In this document: positions 1 to 5,874 of the stretch, one piece after another | How positions within the stretch are numbered: position 1 is the first letter of the stretch | Layout of the letters: each line of letters begins with the position of its first letter | From: an uncultured Actinoplanes sp. | GTDB lineage: Bacteria > Actinomycetota > Actinomycetes > Mycobacteriales > Micromonosporaceae | Direction: 5' to 3' | Assembly (NCBI GenBank): GCA_934667465.1 | Contig: CAKUMG010000029.1 | Span: forward strand, 1-16,469 | Length of the DNA stretch: 16,469 nucleotides | Program-made: the position numbers and the translations under genes | Notes under the pieces: model-generated | Told to the model about the DNA's origin: nothing | Database searches by the model: none | Seen by the model: only the letters and a program-made list of their open reading frames with translations

Positions 1-707
1 CCCCAGCCCCACGCCTGGCCTTTGCTGATGGCGAGCAGCAGCGAGATCAGCGCGACGGACAGGATGCCGGTGCCGACCAGGTCGAGGCGGCCGGGGGTGC
101 GTACGGGCGATTCCTTCATCCCGAAGATCGCGCCGAGCAGGGCGACGACGACCAGGACCAGGGGCAGCCAGAACAGCCAGTGCCAGGAGAGGTTCTCGAC
201 GATCGGGCCGGCGGCGACGATGCCGATGCCCGCGCCGACGCCGAAGATCGCCGAGATGAGGCCGACGGTGACGCCGACCTTCTCGCGGGGCAGCTCGTCG
301 CGGACCATGCCGATCGACAGCGGCAGGATGGCGCCGGCCGCGCCCTGCAGGGCCCGGGCGACGATCAGCACCGCCAGGTTCGGGGCGAGGGCGGCCAGCA
401 GGGTGCCCGCGGCCAGGATGCCGAGCACGGCGATGAGGACCTTGCGCTTGCCGGCCATGTCGCCGAGGCGGCCGAGGATCGGCGTCAGGACCGACGCGGA
501 CAGCAGGTAGGCCGTCACGATCCAGCTGGCGTCGCTGGTGGAGACGCCGAGGTCGCGACCGATCGTGGCCAGCGCCGGCGACACCAGCGACTGGAGCACC
601 GCGAAGGCGAGTCCGCCCAGCGACAGGTAGAGCACCAGCATGTTGCCGCCGGTGCGGGGCTCCGCGCCCGTGGCGGTGCCGGCCGGCTCCTCGATGGTCT
701 GAGTCAT
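1..707 (-). CDS. DHA2-type MFS multidrug exporter (3' end beyond the window)
   Basis: Only the first 235 residues lie in the window. They show a short polar N-terminus (1-22), then closely packed hydrophobic segments. Between TM2 and TM3, residues 79-92 (GRLGDMAGKRKVLI) match the MFS motif A. TM5 carries a motif-C-like GVGAGIGIVAAGP at 156-168, followed by SWHWLFWLP, the pattern usual in the EmrB/QacA (DHA2, 14-TM) drug:H+ antiporters. PGRLDLVGTGIL (205-216) is typical of the stretch leading into TM7 of that subfamily. The ATG at 707 is preceded by GGGGAGA, a good ribosome binding site. It diverges from a TetR-family gene, the classical arrangement of a drug-inducible efflux pump and its repressor. 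The substrate cannot be told from sequence; proton-driven export across the cytoplasmic membrane is inferred from the family. Confidence 0.9.
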   Translation of the reverse strand, partial: MTQTIEEPAGTATGAEPRTGGNMLVLYLSLGGLAFAVLQSLVSPALATIGRDLGVSTSDASWIVTAYLLSASVLTPILGRLGDMAGKRKVLIAVLGILAAGTLLAALAPNLAVLIVARALQGAAGAILPLSIGMVRDELPREKVGVTVGLISAIFGVGAGIGIVAAGPIVENLSWHWLFWLPLVLVVVALLGAIFGMKESPVRTPGRLDLVGTGILSVALISLLLAISKGQAWGW

Positions 708-724
708 GTCTCCCCGAATCCTGA

Positions 725-738
725 TGTAAACGCTTGCT
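725..738. promoter_or_regulatory. LacI-family-like operator TGTAAACGCTTGCT in the exporter leader
   Basis: The 14-mer TGTAAACGCTTGCT fits every position of the Bacillus CcpA catabolite-responsive consensus TGWAARCGYTWNCW, which is a LacI/GalR-type site centred on CG. It lies just downstream of the inferred transcription start of the exporter gene, a position suited to repression. Actinomycetes have many LacI-family regulators with similar sites but no canonical CcpA, and one 14-bp match can arise by chance. Confidence 0.25.
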
Positions 739-744
739 GACCCC

Positions 745-772
745 AGTATTGACCATGCAGCCGGTAAGTCAA
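745..772 (-). promoter_or_regulatory. Putative promoter of the MFS exporter gene
   Basis: Read on the minus strand, TTGACT (772-767) and AATACT (750-745) are separated by 16 bp, resembling -35 and -10 elements of a vegetative (SigA/HrdB-like) promoter. Transcription would start near 738, leaving a leader of about 30 nt before the ATG at 707. The -35 hexamer lies inside the inverted repeat at 764-783, as expected for a repressed promoter. The assignment is by eye. Confidence 0.45.
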
Positions 773-783
773 CAATTGCTTAC
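764..783. promoter_or_regulatory. Inverted repeat GTAAG-N10-CTTAC, candidate TetR operator
   Basis: GTAAG (764-768) and CTTAC (779-783) form a perfect 5-bp inverted repeat around a 10-bp core, overlapping the -35 element of the exporter promoter. Its size and place fit a TetR-family operator, and the TetR gene starts 96 bp away on the other strand. Binding by that regulator is inference. Confidence 0.4.
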
Positions 784-820
784 GTCACACCCGGCGAGAT
801 TCCCCCACCCGATGTCAGCG

Positions 821-853
821 CATGTTTACATGTTGTCTCGGTCGCGTTACGCT
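821..853 (+). promoter_or_regulatory. Putative tetR promoter with overlapping inverted repeat CATGT-TT-ACATG
   Basis: TTTACA (825-830) and TACGCT (848-853) are 17 bp apart and could serve as -35 and -10 elements for the TetR gene starting at 879. The -35 sits within CATGTTTACATG (821-832), a perfect 5-2-5 inverted repeat that could be an autoregulatory operator. The octamer ATGTAAAC occurs here on the minus strand (831-824) and again on the plus strand at 724-731, so the two promoters share an element. Confidence 0.4.
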
Positions 854-878
854 GCGGTGAAGGACGAAGGGATGGCCC

Positions 879-1538
879 GTGACAGCACAGCCGGAAGCGA
901 CCTCACCCGGAACGGTCTGTGACGGAGAGCAGCCGCGGCGCCGCAACGCCGCCCAGACCCGCGAGGCGCTGCTCAAGGTCGCGAAATCACGCTTCGCGCG
1001 GTACGGCTACGCGACCACGACCGTCCGCGAGATCGCGGACGACGCCGGCGTCAACGTCGCGCTGATCAACCGCTACTTCACGTCCAAGGAGGGCCTGTTC
1101 GAGGCCTGCCTGGAGACCGCGATGACCGAGATGGATCAGGAGACGGCGGCGCGGTCCCTCGACGAGGTCGCCGCGCGGATCGGCCACCGCATTGCGGGAC
1201 AAGCCGACGACAGCCGTACGCACGAAGCGTTGCTGATGCTCATCCGCTCCTCCGGCGACGAGCGCACCGAGGAACTGCGCCGGGCGATCCTGCGCAGCTT
1301 CAGCGTCCGGCTGGCGGCCTCCGTCGGCGGGCAGGCGGACCCGGCCCGCCTGCTCCGCGCGCAGGTGGTCCTCTCGGCCGCGCTCGGGATGACGCTGATG
1401 CGCTCGCTGGTCGGGGTGGAGCCGATCGCCTCGGCCGGCGAGGAGGAGCTCTCCGGCGCCCTCTCCGACATGATCAGGGCGCTGCTGCCCGACGATGGGG
1501 ATGCGTCACCACCAGCACCGGGCGCGCCGACTTCTTGA
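879..1538 (+). CDS. TetR-family transcriptional regulator
   Basis: 219 aa. After a disordered N-terminus, residues from about 22 to 70 form a TetR DNA-binding domain: RRRNAAQTREALLKVAKSRF (helix 1), TTVREIADDAGV, then ALINRYFTSKEGLF, the signature of helices 3-4. The C-terminal half is helical, with AQVVLSAALGMTLMRSLVGV as expected for a ligand/dimer domain of the TetR_C_17 type. The GTG start at 879 is chosen because GAAGGG (866-871) lies 7 bp upstream. It diverges from a DHA2 exporter across a 171-bp gap with inverted repeats, so it is probably the ligand-responsive repressor of that exporter and of itself (inference). Its last 21 codons overlap the 3' end of the convergent universal-stress-protein gene. 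Confidence 0.93.
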   Translation: MTAQPEATSPGTVCDGEQPRRRNAAQTREALLKVAKSRFARYGYATTTVREIADDAGVNVALINRYFTSKEGLFEACLETAMTEMDQETAARSLDEVAARIGHRIAGQADDSRTHEALLMLIRSSGDERTEELRRAILRSFSVRLAASVGGQADPARLLRAQVVLSAALGMTLMRSLVGVEPIASAGEEELSGALSDMIRALLPDDGDASPPAPGAPTS

Positions 1539-1902
1539 TCAGCTCGAGCGGGACGCTGCCCAGCAGCCGCTGCGCCACGGCCGGGCGGCTGCTCGAGCCC
1601 ACCATGATCAGGTCGGCGGACTCGGACTCGGCGAACGCGAGGATGCGTTCGAGGGGCCGGCCCGGCAGGACGGTGCCGGTCGCCGCCACGCCCGCCTCGG
1701 TGAGCCGGCGCTCGGCCGCGGCCACGGCCTGCGCGGCGCGTTCCACATAGACCGTACGGGGAACCGCACTGAGCCTTTCCAGCTCGACCTCGTCGACGGC
1801 GACCACCGCCACGGACGCGCCGGTCTGCTCGGCGAGATCCACGGCGGCGTCGGCCACCCAGGGCTCGTCGGCGTCGGGTTTGACAGCAAGCACGATGCGC
1901 AT
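1474..1902 (-). CDS. Universal stress protein (UspA family)
   Basis: 142 aa, the size of a single-domain Usp with the Rossmann-like fold. It begins MRIVLAVKPD and ends with ADLIMVGSSS...RLLGSV...SARPVLVV, the usual ATP-binding C-terminal half. The nucleotide motif G-x2-G-x9-G(S/T) reads G102-SS-S105-x9-G115-S116, so the second glycine is serine; the first-strand Asp common in ATP-binding Usps is also not obvious. ATP binding is therefore likely but not certain. The ATG at 1902 has GGAGGA 6 bp upstream. It diverges from an APC permease across 155 bp, and its 3' end overlaps tetR tail to tail by 65 bp. Usp proteins act in the cytoplasm in stress and energy responses; some are linked or fused to APC transporters, so a role with the neighbouring permease is plausible. 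Confidence 0.92.
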   Translation of the reverse strand: MRIVLAVKPDADEPWVADAAVDLAEQTGASVAVVAVDEVELERLSAVPRTVYVERAAQAVAAAERRLTEAGVAATGTVLPGRPLERILAFAESESADLIMVGSSSRPAVAQRLLGSVPLELIKKSARPVLVVTHPHRRAAAP

Positions 1903-2057
1903 GTCGTCCTCCGGTTCCGCCTGAAGTTGACCGTCCTCATCGTCCCCGCCCAGCGGGTGTGCCGCAAATCACCTACGGTAGAGGCGGACCCAGGGCGATC
2001 AGGCGACGGGGAATCGGCCGCCGGCATCGCCGATGCCCAGGCGGAGGTGGCGCGGCC

Positions 2058-3434
2058 ATGGCGGAAGCGGGAACACGCGACGAAACCCCAGGATCGGGTG
2101 AGCCGACCCTGAAGCGGGTGATGGGCCCGGGTCTGCTCCTGCTCTTCGTCGTCGGCGACATCCTCGGCACCGGCGTCTACGCCCTCACCGGCCGGGTCGC
2201 CGCGGAGGTCGGTGGCGCCGTCTGGCTGCCGTTCCTGTGCGCGTTCGTGGTGGCGCTGCTCACCGCGTTCAGCTATCTCGAGCTGGTCACGAAGTATCCG
2301 CGCGCGGCCGGCGCGGCGCTCTACACGCACAAGGCGTTCGGCATCCACTTCCTCACGTTCATCGTCACGTTCGCGGTGATGTGCTCGGGCCTCACCTCGG
2401 CCTCCAGCGCGTCCAAGGCGTTCGCGGAGAACTTCGGCGAGGCGTTCGACATCTCGCTCGGCGAGGGGCTCGGCCTGACGGCGATCGCATTGGGCTTCAT
2501 GACGCTGATCGCGCTGGTCAACTTCCGCGGGGTCGGCGAGAGCGTCAAGCTCAACGTGCTGCTCACCTGCGTCGAGCTGACCGGCCTGCTGATTGTGATC
2601 GGCATCGGCGCCTGGGCGATCGGCGGCGGCGAGGGCGACCTGTCGCGGCTCGGCGACTTCAACACCGCCGAGGGCGAGTCCCCGTTCTTCGCCGTCACCG
2701 CGGCCACCGCGCTGGCGTTCTTCGCCATGGTCGGCTTCGAGGACTCGGTCAACATGGCCGAGGAGACCAAGGATCCCGTACGCATCTTCCCCCGCGTCAT
2801 GCTGATCGGCCTCACCGTGACCGGTGTGATCTACGTGCTCGTATCGATCTCGTCGGTCGCCCTGGTGTCCCCCGAGGACCTCGGCGAGGGCGACGCGCCG
2901 CTGCTCAAGGTCGTCGAGGCGGGCGCGTCGGCGTTCCCGCTGTGGATCTTCGCGTTCATCACGATGTTCGCGGTCGCCAACTCCGCCCTGATCAACATGC
3001 TCATGGCCAGCCGCCTGCTCTACGGCATGGCGAACGAGCGCGTGCTGCCCCGCATCCTCGGCCGGCTGCACCCCGGGCGGCGCACCCCGTGGGTGGGCAT
3101 CGTGTTCACGACCGTGATCGCGTTCGGCCTGATCTGGTTCGCCGACCTCACCGCGCTCGGCGGCACCACGTCACTGCTGCTGCTCTGCGTCTTCACCGTC
3201 GTCAACATCGCGGTCCTGGTCCTGCGCCGCGATCGGGTCGAGCACCGGCACTTCCGGGCACCGACCGCGATCCCGGTGATCGGCGCGATCGCCTGCGCCT
3301 ACCTGGCGAGCCCGCTGTCCGGCCGCGCCGCCGACGACTACCGCGTCGCGGGCGTCCTGCTGCTCGTCGGCGTCGTCCTCTGGGCGATCACCTGGGCCGC
3401 GTCCCGCCGGAGCGCTTCACGCCGAGCGGGCTGA
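2058..3434 (+). CDS. APC-superfamily amino acid permease
   Basis: 458 aa with about 12 hydrophobic segments, the usual size for the amino acid-polyamine-organocation family. GDILGTGVYALTG (33-45) is the glycine-rich broken TM1 that binds substrate in this fold. VGFEDSVNMAEETKDP (225-240), followed by PR, is the conserved TM6/loop signature seen in the YfnA and cationic amino acid transporter-like branch. The open frame extends upstream to 1959, but that part is polar, Arg/Gly-rich and lacks an RBS. ATG 2058 is preceded by GGAGG (2043-2047) and leads straight into a short cytoplasmic N-terminus, so it is preferred. The protein should import an amino acid by proton or sodium symport; the substrate is unknown. 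The divergent usp gene suggests shared control. A broken gene follows 13 bp after the stop. Confidence 0.92.
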   Translation: MAEAGTRDETPGSGEPTLKRVMGPGLLLLFVVGDILGTGVYALTGRVAAEVGGAVWLPFLCAFVVALLTAFSYLELVTKYPRAAGAALYTHKAFGIHFLTFIVTFAVMCSGLTSASSASKAFAENFGEAFDISLGEGLGLTAIALGFMTLIALVNFRGVGESVKLNVLLTCVELTGLLIVIGIGAWAIGGGEGDLSRLGDFNTAEGESPFFAVTAATALAFFAMVGFEDSVNMAEETKDPVRIFPRVMLIGLTVTGVIYVLVSISSVALVSPEDLGEGDAPLLKVVEAGASAFPLWIFAFITMFAVANSALINMLMASRLLYGMANERVLPRILGRLHPGRRTPWVGIVFTTVIAFGLIWFADLTALGGTTSLLLLCVFTVVNIAVLVLRRDRVEHRHFRAPTAIPVIGAIACAYLASPLSGRAADDYRVAGVLLLVGVVLWAITWAASRRSASRRAG

Positions 3435-3446
3435 ACCGGCACATCC

Positions 3447-3703
3447 GTGAGGTACGCGTCCTGGGCGCTGCTCGGCCCCGGCACCGTGTTTCTCGTCATC
3501 CGGCGGCCGTTCGGCACCGACTGGCCGCTCGCCCCCGGTGCTGTTCCTGGTCGACGTCTTCCTGGTGCTCGCCCGTTTGGCGCCCGGCAGGGAAAGGCTC
3601 CCGCGCTTCGTGCTGCTGGCCCTCGCGGTCTATCTGGCCCTCTGGTCGACGGCGGCGTACGCGAGCTACCGCGGTGGCCGGGACGCGGTGCGGCTCGCCG
3701 TAA
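3447..3703 (+). pseudogene. Small membrane protein broken by a frameshift
   Basis: No family recognised. A GTG at 3447, 13 bp after the permease stop, opens MRYASWALLGPGTVFLVI..TDWPLAP. At the CCCCC run (3532-3536) the sensible reading moves to another frame, continuing VLFLVDVFLVLARLAPGRER and then RFVLLALAVYLALWSTAAYA. With one C fewer, a single frame would join the parts at TDWPLAP-VLFLV and give roughly 85 residues with three hydrophobic segments. As written, the first frame ends only at 4118 and the second at 3960, both antisense to other sequence. The 3' limit given is approximate: codon use turns AT-richer and non-coding in style near 3700, where a TAA lies in the third frame. It is either a decayed gene or a one-base sequencing error. 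Confidence 0.5.
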
Positions 3704-3753
3704 CGGTGCAAGAAAGCGACGAACTACGCTTCGAGTACGCCCGCCGACCTCGA

Positions 3754-4099
3754 TCAGAGCTGGTGCTCTCCGCTGTCGACGTAGAGGTCGGAGTCGAGGA
3801 TGCGGCGCATGGTGGGGATGGGCAGGGCCGGCTTCATGGCAGCGCTCGCGGCCGCCCGGACCCGCGAGCAGTTCCGGCAGGCGGCCGGGAGAGATCTGCG
3901 GCGCCGTCGCGGCCGTCGATTGCACTGCCGGGGCCGGGTCGCGGGTCAGCCGGTCGATGACCCTTGCCGGGGCCTCCGGGTCGAGCGCGGCCAGCAGGCG
4001 TACGAACGCCGCCTCGGCCAGGGCCTGCCGCGCCCCGCTTCGGTCGGCCGGGCGACCTTGTCCCGCGCTGTCCTCGAAGTGGTGCCCGGTTTCGAGCAT
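3754..4099 (-). pseudogene. HEAT/LRV-like repeat protein remnant with a frameshift
   Basis: On the minus strand, the frame from ATG 4099 reads ALAEAAFVRLLAALDPEAPA, then VIDRLTRDPAPAVQSTAA and ISPGRLPELLAG. This is the helix-pair pattern of HEAT or leucine-rich-variant repeats (about 25 residues with DPxPxV and ALPxxxLxxL elements). Near 3860-3880 the pattern moves one frame over and continues RVRAAASAAMKPALPIPTMR, then RILDSDLYVDSGEHQL and TGA at 3756-3754. That second stretch looks like the natural end of the same protein. There is no ribosome binding site before 4099, and the same frame stays open further upstream, so the true start is unknown and probably lost. It converges on the broken membrane-protein gene. 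It is a degraded fragment or carries an indel error. Confidence 0.5.
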
Positions 4100-4168
4100 G
4101 CGCGGCTTGGCTGGGTAGTTCGGGGGAGTGGGCGCGGCCCGGCCGGTGGGGCTGGGAGGCTCACAGTT

Positions 4169-4204
4169 GGGTGTCAGCCCCGATGCAGGAAAGGGGTGAC
4201 ACCC
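4169..4204 (+). promoter_or_regulatory. Strong hairpin / inverted repeat upstream of the kinase gene
   Basis: GGGTGTCA (4169-4176) and TGACACCC (4197-4204) are perfect complements. The pairing continues with CCCC (4178-4181) and GGGG (4193-4196), giving 12 base pairs with one bulged G (4177) and an 11-nt loop, GATGCAGGAAA. It ends 56 bp before the kinase ATG. No T-run follows, so a simple intrinsic terminator is unlikely. It could be an RNA structure in the 5' leader, or a DNA operator made of two GGGTGTCA half-sites 20 bp apart. It matches no riboswitch class that I recognise. Confidence 0.55.
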
Positions 4205-4260
4205 GGCAAGCTTTCGGGAGCGTCGGGCAAGAGGTCCGCGCCCCGATCGGGAGGAGAGTC

Positions 4261-5211
4261 ATGTCGTTGTTCTGGCGGATCTTCTCCCTGAACGCGGCCG
4301 TGATGACGGTCGCGGCGCTGCTGCTTCTCTTCACGCCGGTGACCGTGTCGACGACGGCGCGGGCGACCGAGACGGCGATCGTGCTGGCCGGGATGGTGGT
4401 AACGCTGATCGCCAATGCCGCGCTGCTGCGGGTCGGGTTGCGGCCGCTGGCGCGGTTGACGCGGGTGATGACGACGATCGACCTGCTGCGGCCCGGGACG
4501 CGGCTGGTGGCCGAGGGGCGCGGGGAGGTCGCCGGGCTGATCGAGGCGTTCAACACGATGCTGGAGCGGCTGGAGACCGAGCGGGCGACCAGTGCCGCGC
4601 GGGCGTTGTCGGCGCAGGAGGCCGAGCGGCACCGGATCGCGCAGGAGCTGCACGACGAGATCGGGCAGACGCTGACCGCGGTGCTGCTCGATCTGAAGCG
4701 GATCGCGGACAGCGCGCCGCCCGGGGTGGGCGGGCAGCTGCGGCAGGCGCAGGACAGCACCCGCAACAGCCTGGACGAGCTCCGGCGGATCGCGCGGCGG
4801 CTGCGGCCCGGGGTGCTGGAGGAGCTCGGGCTCGCCAGTGCGTTGCGCGCGCTGGCCACGGAGTTCACCACCGTGGGCATGTCGGTGCGGCGGAAGGTGG
4901 GCGCGGATGTGCCCGCGCTGAGCAAGGACGCGGAGCTGGTGGTCTACCGGGTGGCGCAGGAGGGGCTGACCAATGCCGCGCGCCATGCGAAGGCGGAGCA
5001 CGTCGACCTGTGCCTGGAGCGGATCGGCAGCCACGGGGTGCGGTTGATGGTCCGCGACGACGGGCGCGGGCTGCGGGGCGCCCCCGAGGGCGCCGGCATC
5101 CGGGGGATGCGCGAGCGGGCCCTGCTCGTCGGCGGCCTGCTGACCGTGCAGAGCGAGGAGAGCGGCGGTACGACCGTGAAACTGTACGTGCAGGGAAAGG
5201 TGAGCGAGTGA
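4261..5211 (+). CDS. NarL-type sensor histidine kinase, two TM helices and HAMP
   Basis: 316 aa. Two membrane helices (about 8-28 and 38-58) are joined by only about ten residues, so there is no extracytoplasmic sensor domain. A HAMP-like linker (59-112) follows. The HisKA_3 dimerisation domain has the phospho-acceptor H131 in AQELHDEIGQT. The ATPase domain has the N box EGLTNAARHAKA (N238), the G1 box DDGRG (266-270) and the G2 box GAGIRGMRERA (277-287). The ATG at 4261 follows GGGAGGAG (4249-4256); the frame stays open further upstream, but that part is not protein-like. Its stop overlaps the start of the response regulator (GTGA), so the two are translationally coupled. With an antiporter operon 19 bp beyond the regulator, a role in sensing sodium, pH or membrane state is a reasonable inference. 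Confidence 0.92.
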   Translation: MSLFWRIFSLNAAVMTVAALLLLFTPVTVSTTARATETAIVLAGMVVTLIANAALLRVGLRPLARLTRVMTTIDLLRPGTRLVAEGRGEVAGLIEAFNTMLERLETERATSAARALSAQEAERHRIAQELHDEIGQTLTAVLLDLKRIADSAPPGVGGQLRQAQDSTRNSLDELRRIARRLRPGVLEELGLASALRALATEFTTVGMSVRRKVGADVPALSKDAELVVYRVAQEGLTNAARHAKAEHVDLCLERIGSHGVRLMVRDDGRGLRGAPEGAGIRGMRERALLVGGLLTVQSEESGGTTVKLYVQGKVSE

Positions 5212-5855
5212 CGACCCGCATCCTGCTTGCCGACGACCACGCGCTGGTGCGCCGCGGCGTCCGGTTGATCCTGGACGCCGAGCCCGACCTCGAGGTGATC
5301 GGCGAGGCTGCCGACGGTGCCGAGGCCGTGACCCTGGCGAAGGCGGACCCGCCCGACCTGGCCGTGCTCGACATCGCGATGCCGCGGATGACCGGCCTGC
5401 AGGCCGCCCGCGAGCTGAGCCGGGTCCAGCCGGACCTGCGCATCCTGATGCTGACCATGTACGACAACGAGCAGTACTTCTTCGAGGCGCTGCGGGTGGG
5501 TGCCGCGGGGTACGTGCTCAAGTCCGTCGCCGACCAGGACCTCGTCGAGGCGTGCCACGCGGCCATGCGCGACGAGCCGTTCCTCTATCCGGGCGCGGTC
5601 ACCGCACTGGTTCGCGACTATCTGGAACGGGCCCGCTCGGGCACCGGCATTCCCGAGCGGGCCGTCACCGAACGCGAGGAGGAGGTCCTCAAGCTCGTCG
5701 CCGAGGGCCATTCGACCAAGGAGATCGCCGAGCTCTTGTTCATCAGCGCCAAGACCGTCGAGCGGCACCGCTCCAACATCCTGTCGAAGCTCGGCCTGCG
5801 GGACCGGCAGGAACTCACCCGGTACGCGATCCGCGCCGGGCTCATCGAGCCCTGA
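5208..5855 (+). CDS. NarL/FixJ-family response regulator
   Basis: 215 aa. The receiver domain (1-120) has acidic residues D9 and D10, phospho-acceptor D55 in LAVLDIAMPR, T83 and K105 in GYVLKS: all catalytic positions are intact. The C-terminal LuxR-type helix-turn-helix spans about 150-212, with TEREEEVLKLVAEGHSTKEI and the recognition helix region SAKTVERHRSNILSKLGL. The GTG at 5208 overlaps the kinase TGA by 4 bp and has AGGGAAAGG just upstream. It is almost certainly the partner of the preceding kinase. The stop lies 19 bp before mrpA, so it may be co-transcribed with, and may control, the Mrp operon. Control of that operon is inference. Confidence 0.95.
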   Translation: MTTRILLADDHALVRRGVRLILDAEPDLEVIGEAADGAEAVTLAKADPPDLAVLDIAMPRMTGLQAARELSRVQPDLRILMLTMYDNEQYFFEALRVGAAGYVLKSVADQDLVEACHAAMRDEPFLYPGAVTALVRDYLERARSGTGIPERAVTEREEEVLKLVAEGHSTKEIAELLFISAKTVERHRSNILSKLGLRDRQELTRYAIRAGLIEP

Positions 5856-5874
5856 CCGGGAGAGGAAGCACATC

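Noticed and set aside
734..922. 62-codon ORF over the exporter/tetR gap.
   Set aside because: It has no ribosome binding site, overlaps the promoter elements and the tetR start, and shows no domain pattern.
1959..2057. 33-residue N-terminal extension of the permease.
   Set aside because: It is Arg/Gly-rich, lacks a ribosome binding site and lies in the divergent promoter region; ATG 2058 has GGAGG upstream.
1903..2057. Possible DosR/DevR-type box between usp and the permease, considered because Usp genes are often in that regulon.
   Set aside because: GGGAC-like fragments are present but not as a symmetric pair, so the consensus is not met.
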